A stretch of 64,000 nucleotides of DNA, taken from an uncultured Eubacteriales bacterium (GTDB lineage Bacteria; Bacillota; Clostridia; Lachnospirales; Bianqueaceae). The stretch spans positions 14,994-78,993 of the forward strand of contig CABUPM010000001.1 of NCBI GenBank assembly GCA_902493345.1, in the 5' to 3' direction. Position 1 is the first letter of the stretch; each line of letters opens with the position of its first letter. The notes beneath the pieces are model-generated. The model was not told the origin of the DNA. It saw nothing but the letters and a program-made list of their open reading frames with translations, and did no database searches. A program made the translations under genes and the position numbers. Of the stretch, positions 1-7,406 are shown one piece after another.

Positions 1-202
1 GGACTTCGCCAAAACGCAGGGCCATATTGGTCCGTGTCTTTTTTTCTTCATCTGTCAGATACCGGGGGTTGATGGTTCCGGCAACCGAATATTGTGTCAG
101 CGCCGCAATTTCCGCTCCCTGAAACTCCCAATCATCAAAGACAGGCTGTATGAGCAGCCGATTCATAAAAGCCTTGATATTGGTGACTTTTAATATTATC
201 AT
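1..202 (-). CDS. DUF5721 family protein, C-terminus cut by window edge
   Basis: The frame is open from an ATG at 200-202 down to base 1, giving the first 67 residues (MIILKVTNIKAFMNRLL at the start). A strong ribosome site (AAAGGGGG) lies seven bases upstream. The opening 'ITNIKxFMNxLL..FD.W' pattern and the 'F.G..TINGR.L..E' -like middle resemble the DUF5721 family found in Lachnospiraceae, whose function is unknown. No membrane segment is visible. The rest of the gene lies outside the window, so length and domain content cannot be judged. It is separated from the next gene upstream (the oxidoreductase) by a terminator. The family assignment is from memory of the N-terminal pattern. Confidence 0.6.
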   Translation of the reverse strand, partial: MIILKVTNIKAFMNRLLIQPVFDDWEFQGAEIAALTQYSVAGTINPRYLTDEEKKTRTNMALRFGEV

Positions 203-274
203 GGGAATCCCCCTTTCTCCAAATCTCACAAAGTTCATTATAGCACGGTTTTATAAGGCTTGCAAGTTTTTTGA

Positions 275-304
275 GCAAAAAAAGAGCCTGATATAAAATC
301 AGGC
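275..304 (-). terminator. Rho-independent terminator after the gltA-like gene
   Basis: The hairpin GCCTGAT/ATCAGGC (286-304, loop ATAAA) is followed on the minus strand by a run of T (277-283). It lies about 50 bases past the stop of the oxidoreductase gene and separates it from the DUF5721 gene. Confidence 0.75.
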
Positions 305-355
305 AAAGAGAAAAATAAAAGAAAGTAAGAAAAGAGGAGATATACAAATATAAGA

Positions 356-1654
356 TTATTCAGGATCAGGTGGTTGTTCTACGCCTTCCAGGGGATCTGT
401 CTCTCCCTTTCTTGCACGTTCGCCGGACACATAAGCGCTGACATATTCATCAATGGCATTCGCAACGATTTTGGATTGGCGTACAGCCTGCACAACAGTT
501 TTGGCGCCGCTTACAACATCTCCGGAGGAGAATACGCCGGGACGGGTTGTGCTGCCGTCACTCTGTGTTTCTACAAGTCCGCGGCTCGTAACATTGATGC
601 CGCTGGTACTATTAACAATCAAATGCCGTGGGCCCTGACCGATGGCTACGATTACACTGTCGCAGAAAAATTCTGCTTCTGTGTCGGGAACTTCGACCCA
701 GCCCTTTTCTTCATCCCATTGTGTAGAACGATACTTAACGGAGGGCTCCGTAATCTCATAAGGAACCTTATGGAACTCAAAATGCACACCGTCGATCTTG
801 GCAAGCTCAACCTCACTCGGAAGAGCTGTCATATCATCCGGCGAGCCGCGGTAGAGGATCGTGACATCCCAGACATTCTGTCGAACCGCGCTGCGGGCAG
901 CATCGATAGCGACATTGCCGGCGCCGATAATGCATATCTTTTTCCCAAGATGGAAAGAAGAAGGATTCTTCAGATAATCGATGGCGAAATGTACATTTCC
1001 GAGGGTCTGTCCTTTGATGTGCAAAGACTGCGGCCGCCATACGCCGGTTCCGATAAATACAGCTTTGTATCCGTCCTGGAACAGATCATCGATCGTAATG
1101 GTCGTACCGACAAGGATATTGGGACGGATCTTGATTCCCATGCTGATCAGCTTATGATGCAGACGTTCCAGAATATCCTTAGGCAGACGAAAACCGGGAA
1201 TACCATATTGCAGTACGCCGCCGATTTTGTCATGATTCTCAAAAATAGTAATGTTATAACCCCGTTTGGCCAGAATAACAGCAATGGTGATTCCGGCCGG
1301 ACCAGAACCGATAATGGCCACCCGTCTGCAGGGATCAATAATACGCGGTGGGGGAACAAGCGCATCCAGATAGAGATTGGAAATATAGCGCTCGATTTTG
1401 CTGAAATGTACAGGCTCACCCTTGATTCCCAGTACACAGTGGCCTTCACATTGCTGTTCATGAGGACAGACATAAGCACACACCAGGGATAAGGGATTAT
1501 TCGCGAACAGAAGCTTTCCTGCCTTTTTAATTTCACCGGCCTTCAGCATAGAGATCGCTTTGGGGATGGGAGTATGCACTGGGCAGCCTTCACTGCATCG
1601 CGGTTTTTTGCAATTCAAGCAGCGGTTCGCCTCCGCGAGGATTGTATCTGCCAT
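356..1654 (-). CDS. gltA: NAD(P)-dependent oxidoreductase, glutamate synthase small subunit family
   Basis: Soluble FAD/NAD(P)H flavoprotein with an N-terminal iron-sulfur domain. It moves electrons from NADPH to a partner, classically the glutamate synthase large subunit. The 432 residues show the N-terminal cysteine set (CLNCKKPRCSEGC at residues 12-24, then CVCPHEQQCEGHC), an FAD Rossmann motif GSGPAG (116-121), a second GAGNVA nucleotide motif near 240, and the C-terminal GAKTVVQAV signature of stand-alone GltD/NfnB-like proteins. ATG at 1654 is chosen over upstream starts because AAAGG sits nine bases before it. No large subunit (gltB) or nfnA is adjacent, so the partner is unknown. It could equally be an NfnB-like or sulfide-dehydrogenase-type enzyme. 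Confidence 0.85.
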   Translation of the reverse strand: MADTILAEANRCLNCKKPRCSEGCPVHTPIPKAISMLKAGEIKKAGKLLFANNPLSLVCAYVCPHEQQCEGHCVLGIKGEPVHFSKIERYISNLYLDALVPPPRIIDPCRRVAIIGSGPAGITIAVILAKRGYNITIFENHDKIGGVLQYGIPGFRLPKDILERLHHKLISMGIKIRPNILVGTTITIDDLFQDGYKAVFIGTGVWRPQSLHIKGQTLGNVHFAIDYLKNPSSFHLGKKICIIGAGNVAIDAARSAVRQNVWDVTILYRGSPDDMTALPSEVELAKIDGVHFEFHKVPYEITEPSVKYRSTQWDEEKGWVEVPDTEAEFFCDSVIVAIGQGPRHLIVNSTSGINVTSRGLVETQSDGSTTRPGVFSSGDVVSGAKTVVQAVRQSKIVANAIDEYVSAYVSGERARKGETDPLEGVEQPPDPE

Positions 1655-1699
1655 AACTATCATCCTTTCATGGGCATCTTGTACAAATCTTATGTTGTA

Positions 1700-1728
1700 A
1701 TTATAGCATAGATGGAAGAAATATACAA
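1700..1728 (-). promoter_or_regulatory. Sigma-A type promoter for the gltA-like gene
   Basis: On the minus strand, TTGTAT (1728-1723), 17 bases, then TATAAT (1705-1700). It sits about 45 bases before the start codon. Confidence 0.6.
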
Positions 1729-1809
1729 GGTGTTTTTTTGAAATAATTGCTATTTTATTCCTCTGACGGCATATAGATGAAAATATCTGGAGAAGGGAGA
1801 TGCTATGGG

Positions 1810-2391
1810 ATGCTGAATAAAATATGGGCCGGAATGATTCTGATGGCCATTGTGACGGCGGCATTTACCGGAAATATGGGACTGCTCAGTACACAGTTGA
1901 TCGCGTCTTCACAGGAAGCAGTTTCGATCATATTGACGCTGGCTGGCGTCGTGGCTTTGTGGACGGGACTGATGGAAATCGCAGAGGATTCCGGCTTGAT
2001 GAAAAAATTGGGAGAGAAGATGCAGCCGGTTCTCAGGTATCTTTTCCCGGAAATACCGGAAGGGCACCCGGCAGGAAAGCAGATCAGCGCGAATTTTGTT
2101 GCCAATCTATTCGGACTTGGATGGGCTGCGACACCTCCGGGACTTATGGCGATGGAAAGTCTGGCGGAGCTGAATGGACATAGCAAGACGGCCAGCAATG
2201 CCATGTGTACTTTTATGATTGTTAATATGTCGTCCCTCCAGCTCATTCCAATCAATATGATTGCATACCGCAGTCAATACGGCTCGGTATCGCCCTCAAT
2301 GATCGTGGCTCCGGCGCTCCTCGCAACAACGATATCAACCTTAACCGGAGTTGTCGCGGCCAAGCTGATGGCGAAGAGGGAACATCGATGA
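1810..2391 (+). CDS. spmA: Spore maturation protein A (nucleoside recognition domain)
   Basis: Integral membrane protein of 193 residues. With SpmB it is needed for proper dehydration of the spore core; the transported molecule is not established. The sequence begins MLNKIWAGMILMAIVTAAFTGN like other SpmA proteins, has several hydrophobic segments and carries the conserved 'ANLFGLGWAATPPGLMAM' nucleoside-recognition (Gate) motif near residues 99-116. The start at 1810 is preferred over the in-frame ATG at 1777 because GGGAG lies about nine bases upstream and family members start here. The stop overlaps the spmB start (ATGA), indicating translational coupling. No clear promoter was identified in the 150 bases before it. 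Confidence 0.9.
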   Translation: MLNKIWAGMILMAIVTAAFTGNMGLLSTQLIASSQEAVSIILTLAGVVALWTGLMEIAEDSGLMKKLGEKMQPVLRYLFPEIPEGHPAGKQISANFVANLFGLGWAATPPGLMAMESLAELNGHSKTASNAMCTFMIVNMSSLQLIPINMIAYRSQYGSVSPSMIVAPALLATTISTLTGVVAAKLMAKREHR

Positions 2392-2918
2392 GATGGATTA
2401 TCATGCTTTCCGATCTTTTGATTCCGTTGATTTTTGCCGGAATTATTACCTATGGTCTATTACAGAAGATCAATGTATTGGAAAGCTTTTTTCACGGCGC
2501 AGTCAAAGGAATTCGTGTCGTATGGAAGATCTTTCCGACTTTTCTGAGTCTGGTTGTAGCGGTCGGAATCTTCCAATCTTCAGGCGCGCTTACAATTCTA
2601 ACCCAACTGTTGGAGCCGGTGGGAAACCTCCTGTATGTACCATCTCCGCTCATTCCCATCGCTTTGACCAAATTTATCTCTTCATCAGCGTCCACCGGAT
2701 TGGTTTTGCAGCTGTTTAAGAATTTTGGACCGGACTCTCTGGAGGGGGTTATGACTTCGATCATGATCGGTTCTACTGAAACGATCCTATATACCATGTC
2801 CGTATATTTTTCGGCGGCCAAAGTGGAGAGAACAAGGTACACTTTGCCCGGGGCCATTCTGGCCAATCTGGCAGGGATTGCGGCCAGTGTTGTTCTGGCG
2901 AGGTGGATTGTAAAATAA
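2388..2918 (+). CDS. spmB: Spore maturation protein B (nucleoside recognition domain)
   Basis: Membrane partner of SpmA, 176 residues, acting in late sporulation. It shows the Gate-type core: 'KGIRVVWKIFPTFLSL' near 40-55, 'KFISSSASTGL' near 97-107, 'MIGSTETILYTMSVYF' near 126-141, and a C-terminal hydrophobic helix. The start ATG overlaps the spmA stop by four bases; an in-frame ATG five codons later is possible. The gene is followed immediately by a hairpin shared with pckA. In Bacillus subtilis the pair lies in a dacB operon. Here no dacB-like carboxypeptidase is next to it. Confidence 0.9.
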   Translation: MRWIIMLSDLLIPLIFAGIITYGLLQKINVLESFFHGAVKGIRVVWKIFPTFLSLVVAVGIFQSSGALTILTQLLEPVGNLLYVPSPLIPIALTKFISSSASTGLVLQLFKNFGPDSLEGVMTSIMIGSTETILYTMSVYFSAAKVERTRYTLPGAILANLAGIAASVVLARWIVK

Positions 2919-2948
2919 AAAATCCGGCAAAGAAAATCTCTGCCGGAT
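2913..2948 (-). terminator. Bidirectional terminator between spmB and pckA
   Basis: Stem ATCCGGCA/TGCCGGAT (2922-2929 with 2941-2948). On the minus strand it is followed by TTTTTTATTTTA, a good U tract for pckA. On the plus strand it can also close spmB, with a weaker tail. Confidence 0.75.
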
Positions 2949-2971
2949 CTATTATAAATTCAGAAGTGAAA

Positions 2972-4564
2972 TTACTTTGCCTTCGGACCAGCCTCAGCAA
3001 TGTTCTTGGGCATATTCGGATACTTCTTGGAGAAGTTGTCCTCGAACATCTTAGCCAGCTTGTTAGCCTGCTCATCATAAGCAGCCTTGTCAGCCCAAAG
3101 ACCACGAGCATCCAGCATCTCATCCGGTACGCCAGGGCAGCTTACAGGATAATCAACATTGAATACGTCATGATGCTTGAACTCGATGTTATCGAAGGAA
3201 CCATTCAGAGCAGCCGTAACCATAGCACGGGTATAAGCCAGCTTCATACGCTTTGCGCCGGAAGCTGCGCTGCCGCCTGCCCAACCGGTATTTACCAGAT
3301 ATACCTTGGTGCCGTACTTTTCAATTCTCTCGCCCAGCATTCCGGCATATACGGAAGGATCCATCGGCATAAAGGGCTCGCCGAACAGAGTAGAGAAGGT
3401 CGGCTGAGGCTCGGTTACGCCACGCTCGGTACCAGCCAGCTTAGAGGTGAAGCCGGTAACAAAATGATACATAGCAGCGTTCTCATCCAGTCTGGAGATC
3501 GGAGGCAGTACGCCAAAAGCATCAGCGGTCAGGAAGATAACAACCTTCGGGATTCCGCCTACGCCCGGGATTGCAGCATTGTCGATATACTCGATCGGAT
3601 AGCCTACACGGGTATTCTCGGTCAGGCTGCCGTCATCATAATCAGCAACACGGGTCTCAGGATCAACGATAACGTTCTCCAGCTCGGAACCGAAGCGGAT
3701 CGCGCCGTAGATCTCAGGCTCATTCTCAGCCTTCAGATTGATGGTCTTTGCATAGCAGCCACCCTCGAAGTTGAATACGCCGTCAGCAGACCAACCATGC
3801 TCGTCATCACCGATCAGCTTACGGTTCGGGTCAGCAGACAGAGTCGTCTTACCGGTACCGGACAGACCGAAGAATACTGCGGTCTCATGGGTCTCCGGAT
3901 CCATGTTAGCGGAGCAGTGCATGGGCAGTACATTCTCCTGTATGGGCATCAGGTAGTTCATAACAGAGAATACAGACTTCTTGATCTCTCCGGAATACTG
4001 TGTACCGGCAATCAGAACCAGCTTCTCCTCATAGTTAACCAGAATAGCAGCCTCAGAATGAGTACCGTCTACCTCAGGTACGCACTTAAAACCAGGTGCA
4101 GCGATGATCGTGAAGTCCGGATCACCAAAAGCAGCCAGCTGCTCCTCAGTCGGACGGATCAGCAGCTGATGAATAAAGAGGTTCTGGCAAGCAAACTCAT
4201 TGATTACACGGAACTTTCTGGTGTACTTGGGGTCAGCGCCGGCAAAACCATCAAATACATAAAGTACCTTATTCTGCAGATATGCCTGCATCTTAGCCTT
4301 GATTGCGTCGAACTTTTCCTTTTCCATAGGAACATTAACATTGCCCCAGGCAACAACATCGTGTACAGCCGGAGTGTCAACAATGAACTTATCCTTAGGA
4401 GAGCGGCCGGTATACTTGCCGGTGGTAACCGCAAGAGCACCCTTATCTGTTAAAATACCCTCTCCGTTTTTCAGCGCCTCTTCGACCAGCTTAGCCGGGC
4501 TCAGGTTATGATAAACGGCTTTCGGATTCACAATTCCGCATTTTGCTAATTCCTTAGCATCCAT
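2972..4564 (-). CDS. pckA: Phosphoenolpyruvate carboxykinase (ATP)
   Basis: Cytosolic enzyme converting oxaloacetate + ATP to PEP + CO2 + ADP. In fermentative anaerobes it often runs toward oxaloacetate, feeding succinate or amino acid synthesis. The 530 residues match the family length. Visible motifs are the kinase-1a P-loop GLSGTGKTTLSADP (233-246), the RSPKDKF substrate loop near 54-60, and the C-terminal 'VNTGWAGG' segment. The start is well supported by AGGAGG about eight bases upstream. A consensus-like promoter lies 65-95 bases upstream, giving a leader of about 60 bases. The gene is monocistronic between its own promoter and terminator. Confidence 0.97.
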   Translation of the reverse strand: MDAKELAKCGIVNPKAVYHNLSPAKLVEEALKNGEGILTDKGALAVTTGKYTGRSPKDKFIVDTPAVHDVVAWGNVNVPMEKEKFDAIKAKMQAYLQNKVLYVFDGFAGADPKYTRKFRVINEFACQNLFIHQLLIRPTEEQLAAFGDPDFTIIAAPGFKCVPEVDGTHSEAAILVNYEEKLVLIAGTQYSGEIKKSVFSVMNYLMPIQENVLPMHCSANMDPETHETAVFFGLSGTGKTTLSADPNRKLIGDDEHGWSADGVFNFEGGCYAKTINLKAENEPEIYGAIRFGSELENVIVDPETRVADYDDGSLTENTRVGYPIEYIDNAAIPGVGGIPKVVIFLTADAFGVLPPISRLDENAAMYHFVTGFTSKLAGTERGVTEPQPTFSTLFGEPFMPMDPSVYAGMLGERIEKYGTKVYLVNTGWAGGSAASGAKRMKLAYTRAMVTAALNGSFDNIEFKHHDVFNVDYPVSCPGVPDEMLDARGLWADKAAYDEQANKLAKMFEDNFSKKYPNMPKNIAEAGPKAK

Positions 4565-4628
4565 TTGTAATTCCTCCTGTTTCCTTATAATCTCTAGGCA
4601 GCGCTTAATACAACGTCACCCAGTTTGT

Positions 4629-4657
4629 ATTATACTATAGAAGAAAATAATTTGCAA
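4629..4657 (-). promoter_or_regulatory. Sigma-A type promoter for pckA
   Basis: On the minus strand, TTGCAA (4657-4652), a 17-base spacer, and TATAAT (4634-4629). Confidence 0.7.
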
Positions 4658-4770
4658 GTCAAGGTTGCATTTTTTTTGACAATATTGGAAGATATTGCTG
4701 AAAATAGCTATGGGAGGAATGGATTATTTCAAACATTTGTTAAATATTTCGAAAGTGTTACAAATTGCTA

Positions 4771-4799
4771 TTGATTTTTTCATACGAGTGTAATATAAT
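4771..4799 (+). promoter_or_regulatory. Sigma-A type promoter for the secreted protein at 4841
   Basis: TTGATT (4771-4776), exactly 17 bases, TATAAT (4794-4799). The TTG start of the gene is about 40 bases downstream. Confidence 0.75.
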
Positions 4800-4840
4800 A
4801 TCATAGTCAATTAAAAATTGAAAAGATTGGAGTTGTAGTT

Positions 4841-5680
4841 TTGAAAGGAAAAAGATTAGTCTCGATAACATTGGCCGCTGTAATGGCCGCGGATATGACG
4901 ACATTGCCGGTGCGCGGATATGCTCAGGAAGCTGTACCGCCCATTGCAGTTTCTTCTTCCGCCGTTCTCGATTCGTTTGTTTCTAGCCAGGCGATTTTGA
5001 AAAACATGAATATACATGTAACAAATCTCTCAGGAATCCTTCAGGAGTCCTATAAGATCCAGAGAGCGGAGGAAGAAAAGAAAGCGCATAAGCTTGCTGC
5101 TGTCAAGGAGAACCAGATAGAAATCCCCCTGATAGAAGACGTTGACGATGCTTTCTATGAGACACAGATTACGGATGAAGCACAGAGCATCCGCGCAAAG
5201 GCGGCTTTTGAGAGAAAATTGCAAGAAGCTGCGGAAGCGGCGGCAGCCAGAGAGGAAGCGGAGAGACAGGCAGAAGCCGCCAGGATTCTGGCGGAGCAGG
5301 AAGCGGCGGCCAGAGCGGCGCGCGCAGTACAGACCGCATCCAAACAGGAGAGTTCCAATTCCGGTTCCGGCAGTTGGGATGGTACAGTTTTGAATCCGTA
5401 TATCGGAGTCGTATATGGTCCCAGCGGCAAGGAATCCTATTATAACCTGGATATGTCCGGAGTAATTGACATCATGCGGAGCATGGGTTACACAGGAGAG
5501 TACTGGGTTCGCGCCGACGGATGTAAGATGCTTGGCGACTACATCATGTGCGCCGCCAATCTGGAGATTCGTCCGAGAGGGTCTCTGGTAGAGAGTTCTC
5601 TGGGAACCTGCATCGTGGTCGATACCGGATGGTTTGCTTACAGCAATCCGTATCAGCTGGACATCGCTGTTACCTGGTAA
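4841..5680 (+). CDS. Secreted protein with coiled coil and C-terminal barrel-like domain
   Basis: No characterised homologue is recognised. The 279-residue protein starts at TTG, supported by GGAG eight bases before it. It has a signal peptide (residues about 1-29, ending RGYAQEA), a linker, a long Ala/Glu/Arg-rich coiled coil (about 115-170), a Ser/Gly linker, and a compact C-terminal domain (about 188-279) containing YYNLDMSG, MGYTGEYWVR and CIVVDTG. The C-terminal domain resembles a domain I recall from many secreted Lachnospiraceae proteins, where the VVDTG..LDIAVTW ending recalls 3D/double-psi barrel folds of cell-wall enzymes. A role at the cell wall is inferred from this architecture only. 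Confidence 0.8.
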   Translation: MKGKRLVSITLAAVMAADMTTLPVRGYAQEAVPPIAVSSSAVLDSFVSSQAILKNMNIHVTNLSGILQESYKIQRAEEEKKAHKLAAVKENQIEIPLIEDVDDAFYETQITDEAQSIRAKAAFERKLQEAAEAAAAREEAERQAEAARILAEQEAAARAARAVQTASKQESSNSGSGSWDGTVLNPYIGVVYGPSGKESYYNLDMSGVIDIMRSMGYTGEYWVRADGCKMLGDYIMCAANLEIRPRGSLVESSLGTCIVVDTGWFAYSNPYQLDIAVTW

Positions 5681-5700
5681 AACGGATTGTAACGAGATTG

Positions 5701-5715
5701 GTATCAAGTTGATAC
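5701..5715. other. Perfect 7+1+7 inverted repeat
   Basis: GTATCAAGTTGATAC lies 20 bases after the stop of the secreted protein. It could be an operator-like palindrome or a weak transcript-end hairpin; it has no T tract. Confidence 0.3.
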
Positions 5716-5744
5716 ATAATTAAAACCTGACGTTTTTGTGCGTT

Positions 5745-5783
5745 TTCACATTAAGTTCACGTTTTGTTCATATTTTGTTCATA
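5745..5783 (+). promoter_or_regulatory. Pho-box-like array, four 11-base direct repeats
   Basis: Half-sites TTCACA (5745), TTCACG (5756), TTCATA (5767) and TTCATA (5778) are spaced exactly 11 bases apart, with TTAAG or TTTTG between them. This geometry is the hallmark of PhoB/PhoP response-regulator sites, where dimers bind tandem 11-base repeats. A run of TATATA lies 15-20 bases after the last unit and could serve as a -10 (about 5798-5803), so the array would replace the -35 as in class II activated promoters. No ORF begins for 200 bases. The binding protein is inferred, not shown. Confidence 0.55.
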
Positions 5784-5810
5784 ATCATCGGTTACTATAT
5801 ATATAACAAA

Positions 5811-5884
5811 ACTTTTTCATGTTTGTATCTTCATTTTATTTTCTCCTCCAAGTTTTTGGCACCGGATCACCGGTGCTTTTTTCT
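5811..5884 (+). ncRNA. Candidate small RNA downstream of the Pho-box-like array
   Basis: Between the predicted -10 and a strong terminator lie about 75 bases with no ORF having a ribosome site. The segment is U-rich and probably single-stranded. It contains TTTTCTCCTCC (5839-5849), complementary to Shine-Dalgarno sequences, followed by the terminator hairpin. Pyrimidine-rich, unstructured seeds plus a terminator are typical of Gram-positive regulatory RNAs such as FsrA or RsaE. The 5' end is an estimate. It could instead be the attenuated leader of tldD, but tldD has its own promoter beyond the terminator. Confidence 0.4.
5859..5884 (+). terminator. Rho-independent terminator, orphan or small RNA 3' end
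   Basis: GCACCGG/CCGGTGC (5859-5865 with 5870-5876, loop ATCA) followed by TTTTTTCTTT. It is the strongest plus-strand terminator in this gap. It lies 180 bases beyond the nearest upstream gene stop. Confidence 0.85.
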
Positions 5885-5950
5885 TTAGATAAAATATGTC
5901 AGTGATGTTGAGGACGATATAAGATGGGAAACCTTGAATAATTCAAATAC

Positions 5951-5979
5951 TTGATTTTTTCCGGAGAAAGTGCTATACT
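5951..5979 (+). promoter_or_regulatory. Sigma-A type promoter for tldD-pmbA
   Basis: TTGATT (5951-5956), 17 bases, TATACT (5974-5979). It sits 34 bases before the GTG start of tldD. Confidence 0.7.
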
Positions 5980-6012
5980 TTAAACGAATTTTGTTTGAGA
6001 GGGGGAATTCCA

Positions 6013-7395
6013 GTGATTCTGGATAAAAAAATTCTAAGCGAACTGCTGGGACGAGCGATGTCTTCCGGCGCGGATTTTGCTGAAGTATTCGCAGAGCATA
6101 CCAGACATGGTTTGGTTGTGTTGTCAGGCGGCGCGGTTGATGAGTTATCGGATCGTTTTCTGTCCGGTGTTGGTATACGGGTACTGCGCGGAAAGCGCAG
6201 CGTCTATGCCTCCACTTCGGATATGAGTTATAGCGGCTTGATGCGGTGCGCATCCAATGTGGCCGATGCATTGGGAGAAAGCAGCCAAGAGGTATCGATT
6301 CGTTTGGAGGAACGGATTTTTCCGGATATTCATGCGATTCAGCGGGTAACCTCCGGCGTGTCCAAGCAGGAGCAGATTGATGTTCTGCGTGCGGCACACA
6401 TGGGCGCGGTACAGTACAGCAGTGAGATTTCTCAGGTAGAAGCATCTTTGTTGAATGTAGATCGAAATATTTTGATTGCCAATAGCGAAGGCCTATTGAC
6501 GGAAGACCGTCAGGTTCGGACGAGACTCAGGGTGTCGGCAATTGCGTCGACGGCTACAGAAAAGCAGACGGGAAGCTGTGCTCCAGGTTTTCGTAAGGGA
6601 ATGGAGATGTTTGAGCAGGTTGACCCGGCACAGGCGGGCAAAACAGCGGCGGAGCAGGCAGTTACGATGCTCCATGCAGGGTACTGTCCGGCGGGAAAGA
6701 TGATGGTTGCGATTGAAAATGGTTTCGGCGGAGTTATCTTCCATGAGGCCTGCGGACATTCTCTGGAAGCAACCAGTGTCGCGACAGGCCGCAGTCAGTT
6801 TTCTGGAAAGCTGGGCCAGCAGATTGCCAATGTCAAGGTGACGGCAATTGACGATGGTACGGAGCCCAATTCCTGGGGATCCAACAATATCGACGATGAA
6901 GGTCATCCCACACAGAAAAATGTACTGATCGAAAAGGGCGTTCTGAAGAGCTATCTGATCGACCGGCTGGGCGGACGCCGTATGAATATGACGCCGAACG
7001 GCTGCGGACGGCGTGAGAACTATCATTATGAACCGACTTCCCGTATGAGTAATACCTATATTGCCAATGGTACGGACGATAACGCGGAGATCATTTCTTC
7101 CATGGAATACGGACTCTATGCGAAGGCCATGGGCGGCGGATCTGTAAATCCCGTAACAGGTGAATTCAATTTTGCGGTGGTGGAAGGCTATCTTGTACGG
7201 AATGGCAAGATCTGTGAGCCGGTGCGCGGCGCCAGCCTGATCGGAAAGGGCTCAGAGATCCTGATGAATATTGATCGCGTCGGTCAGAATCTGGCCAGTG
7301 CGCAAGGTATGTGCGGTTCGGCCAGCGGTAGTATTCCGACCAACGTCGGCCAGCCTCTGATTCGTGTATCTTCGATCACGGTCGGCGGACGGTAA
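6013..7395 (+). CDS. tldD: TldD family metalloprotease subunit
   Basis: TldD pairs with TldE/PmbA as a heterodimeric zinc protease that cleaves unfolded peptides; in E. coli it matures microcin B17 and degrades CcdA. The 460-residue protein has the catalytic HExxxH motif (HEACGH, residues 244-249), so it is the active subunit. A GTG start at 6013 is chosen because GAGAGGGGG lies about eight bases before it; the TTG at 5995 has no such site. The pmbA gene follows 11 bases later, consistent with an operon from the promoter at 5951. No bacteriocin or toxin gene is nearby, so the substrate here is unknown. Confidence 0.92.
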   Translation: MILDKKILSELLGRAMSSGADFAEVFAEHTRHGLVVLSGGAVDELSDRFLSGVGIRVLRGKRSVYASTSDMSYSGLMRCASNVADALGESSQEVSIRLEERIFPDIHAIQRVTSGVSKQEQIDVLRAAHMGAVQYSSEISQVEASLLNVDRNILIANSEGLLTEDRQVRTRLRVSAIASTATEKQTGSCAPGFRKGMEMFEQVDPAQAGKTAAEQAVTMLHAGYCPAGKMMVAIENGFGGVIFHEACGHSLEATSVATGRSQFSGKLGQQIANVKVTAIDDGTEPNSWGSNNIDDEGHPTQKNVLIEKGVLKSYLIDRLGGRRMNMTPNGCGRRENYHYEPTSRMSNTYIANGTDDNAEIISSMEYGLYAKAMGGGSVNPVTGEFNFAVVEGYLVRNGKICEPVRGASLIGKGSEILMNIDRVGQNLASAQGMCGSASGSIPTNVGQPLIRVSSITVGGR

Positions 7396-7406
7396 GGAGG
7401 GCAAAG

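Noticed and set aside
135..347. 70-codon minus-strand ORF with hydrophobic start
   Set aside because: It overlaps the terminator at 275-304 and the DUF5721 start in another frame and has no ribosome site.
2903..4453. 516-codon plus-strand ORF
   Set aside because: It is the antisense shadow of pckA; low-complexity translation, no ribosome site, and pckA is fully supported.
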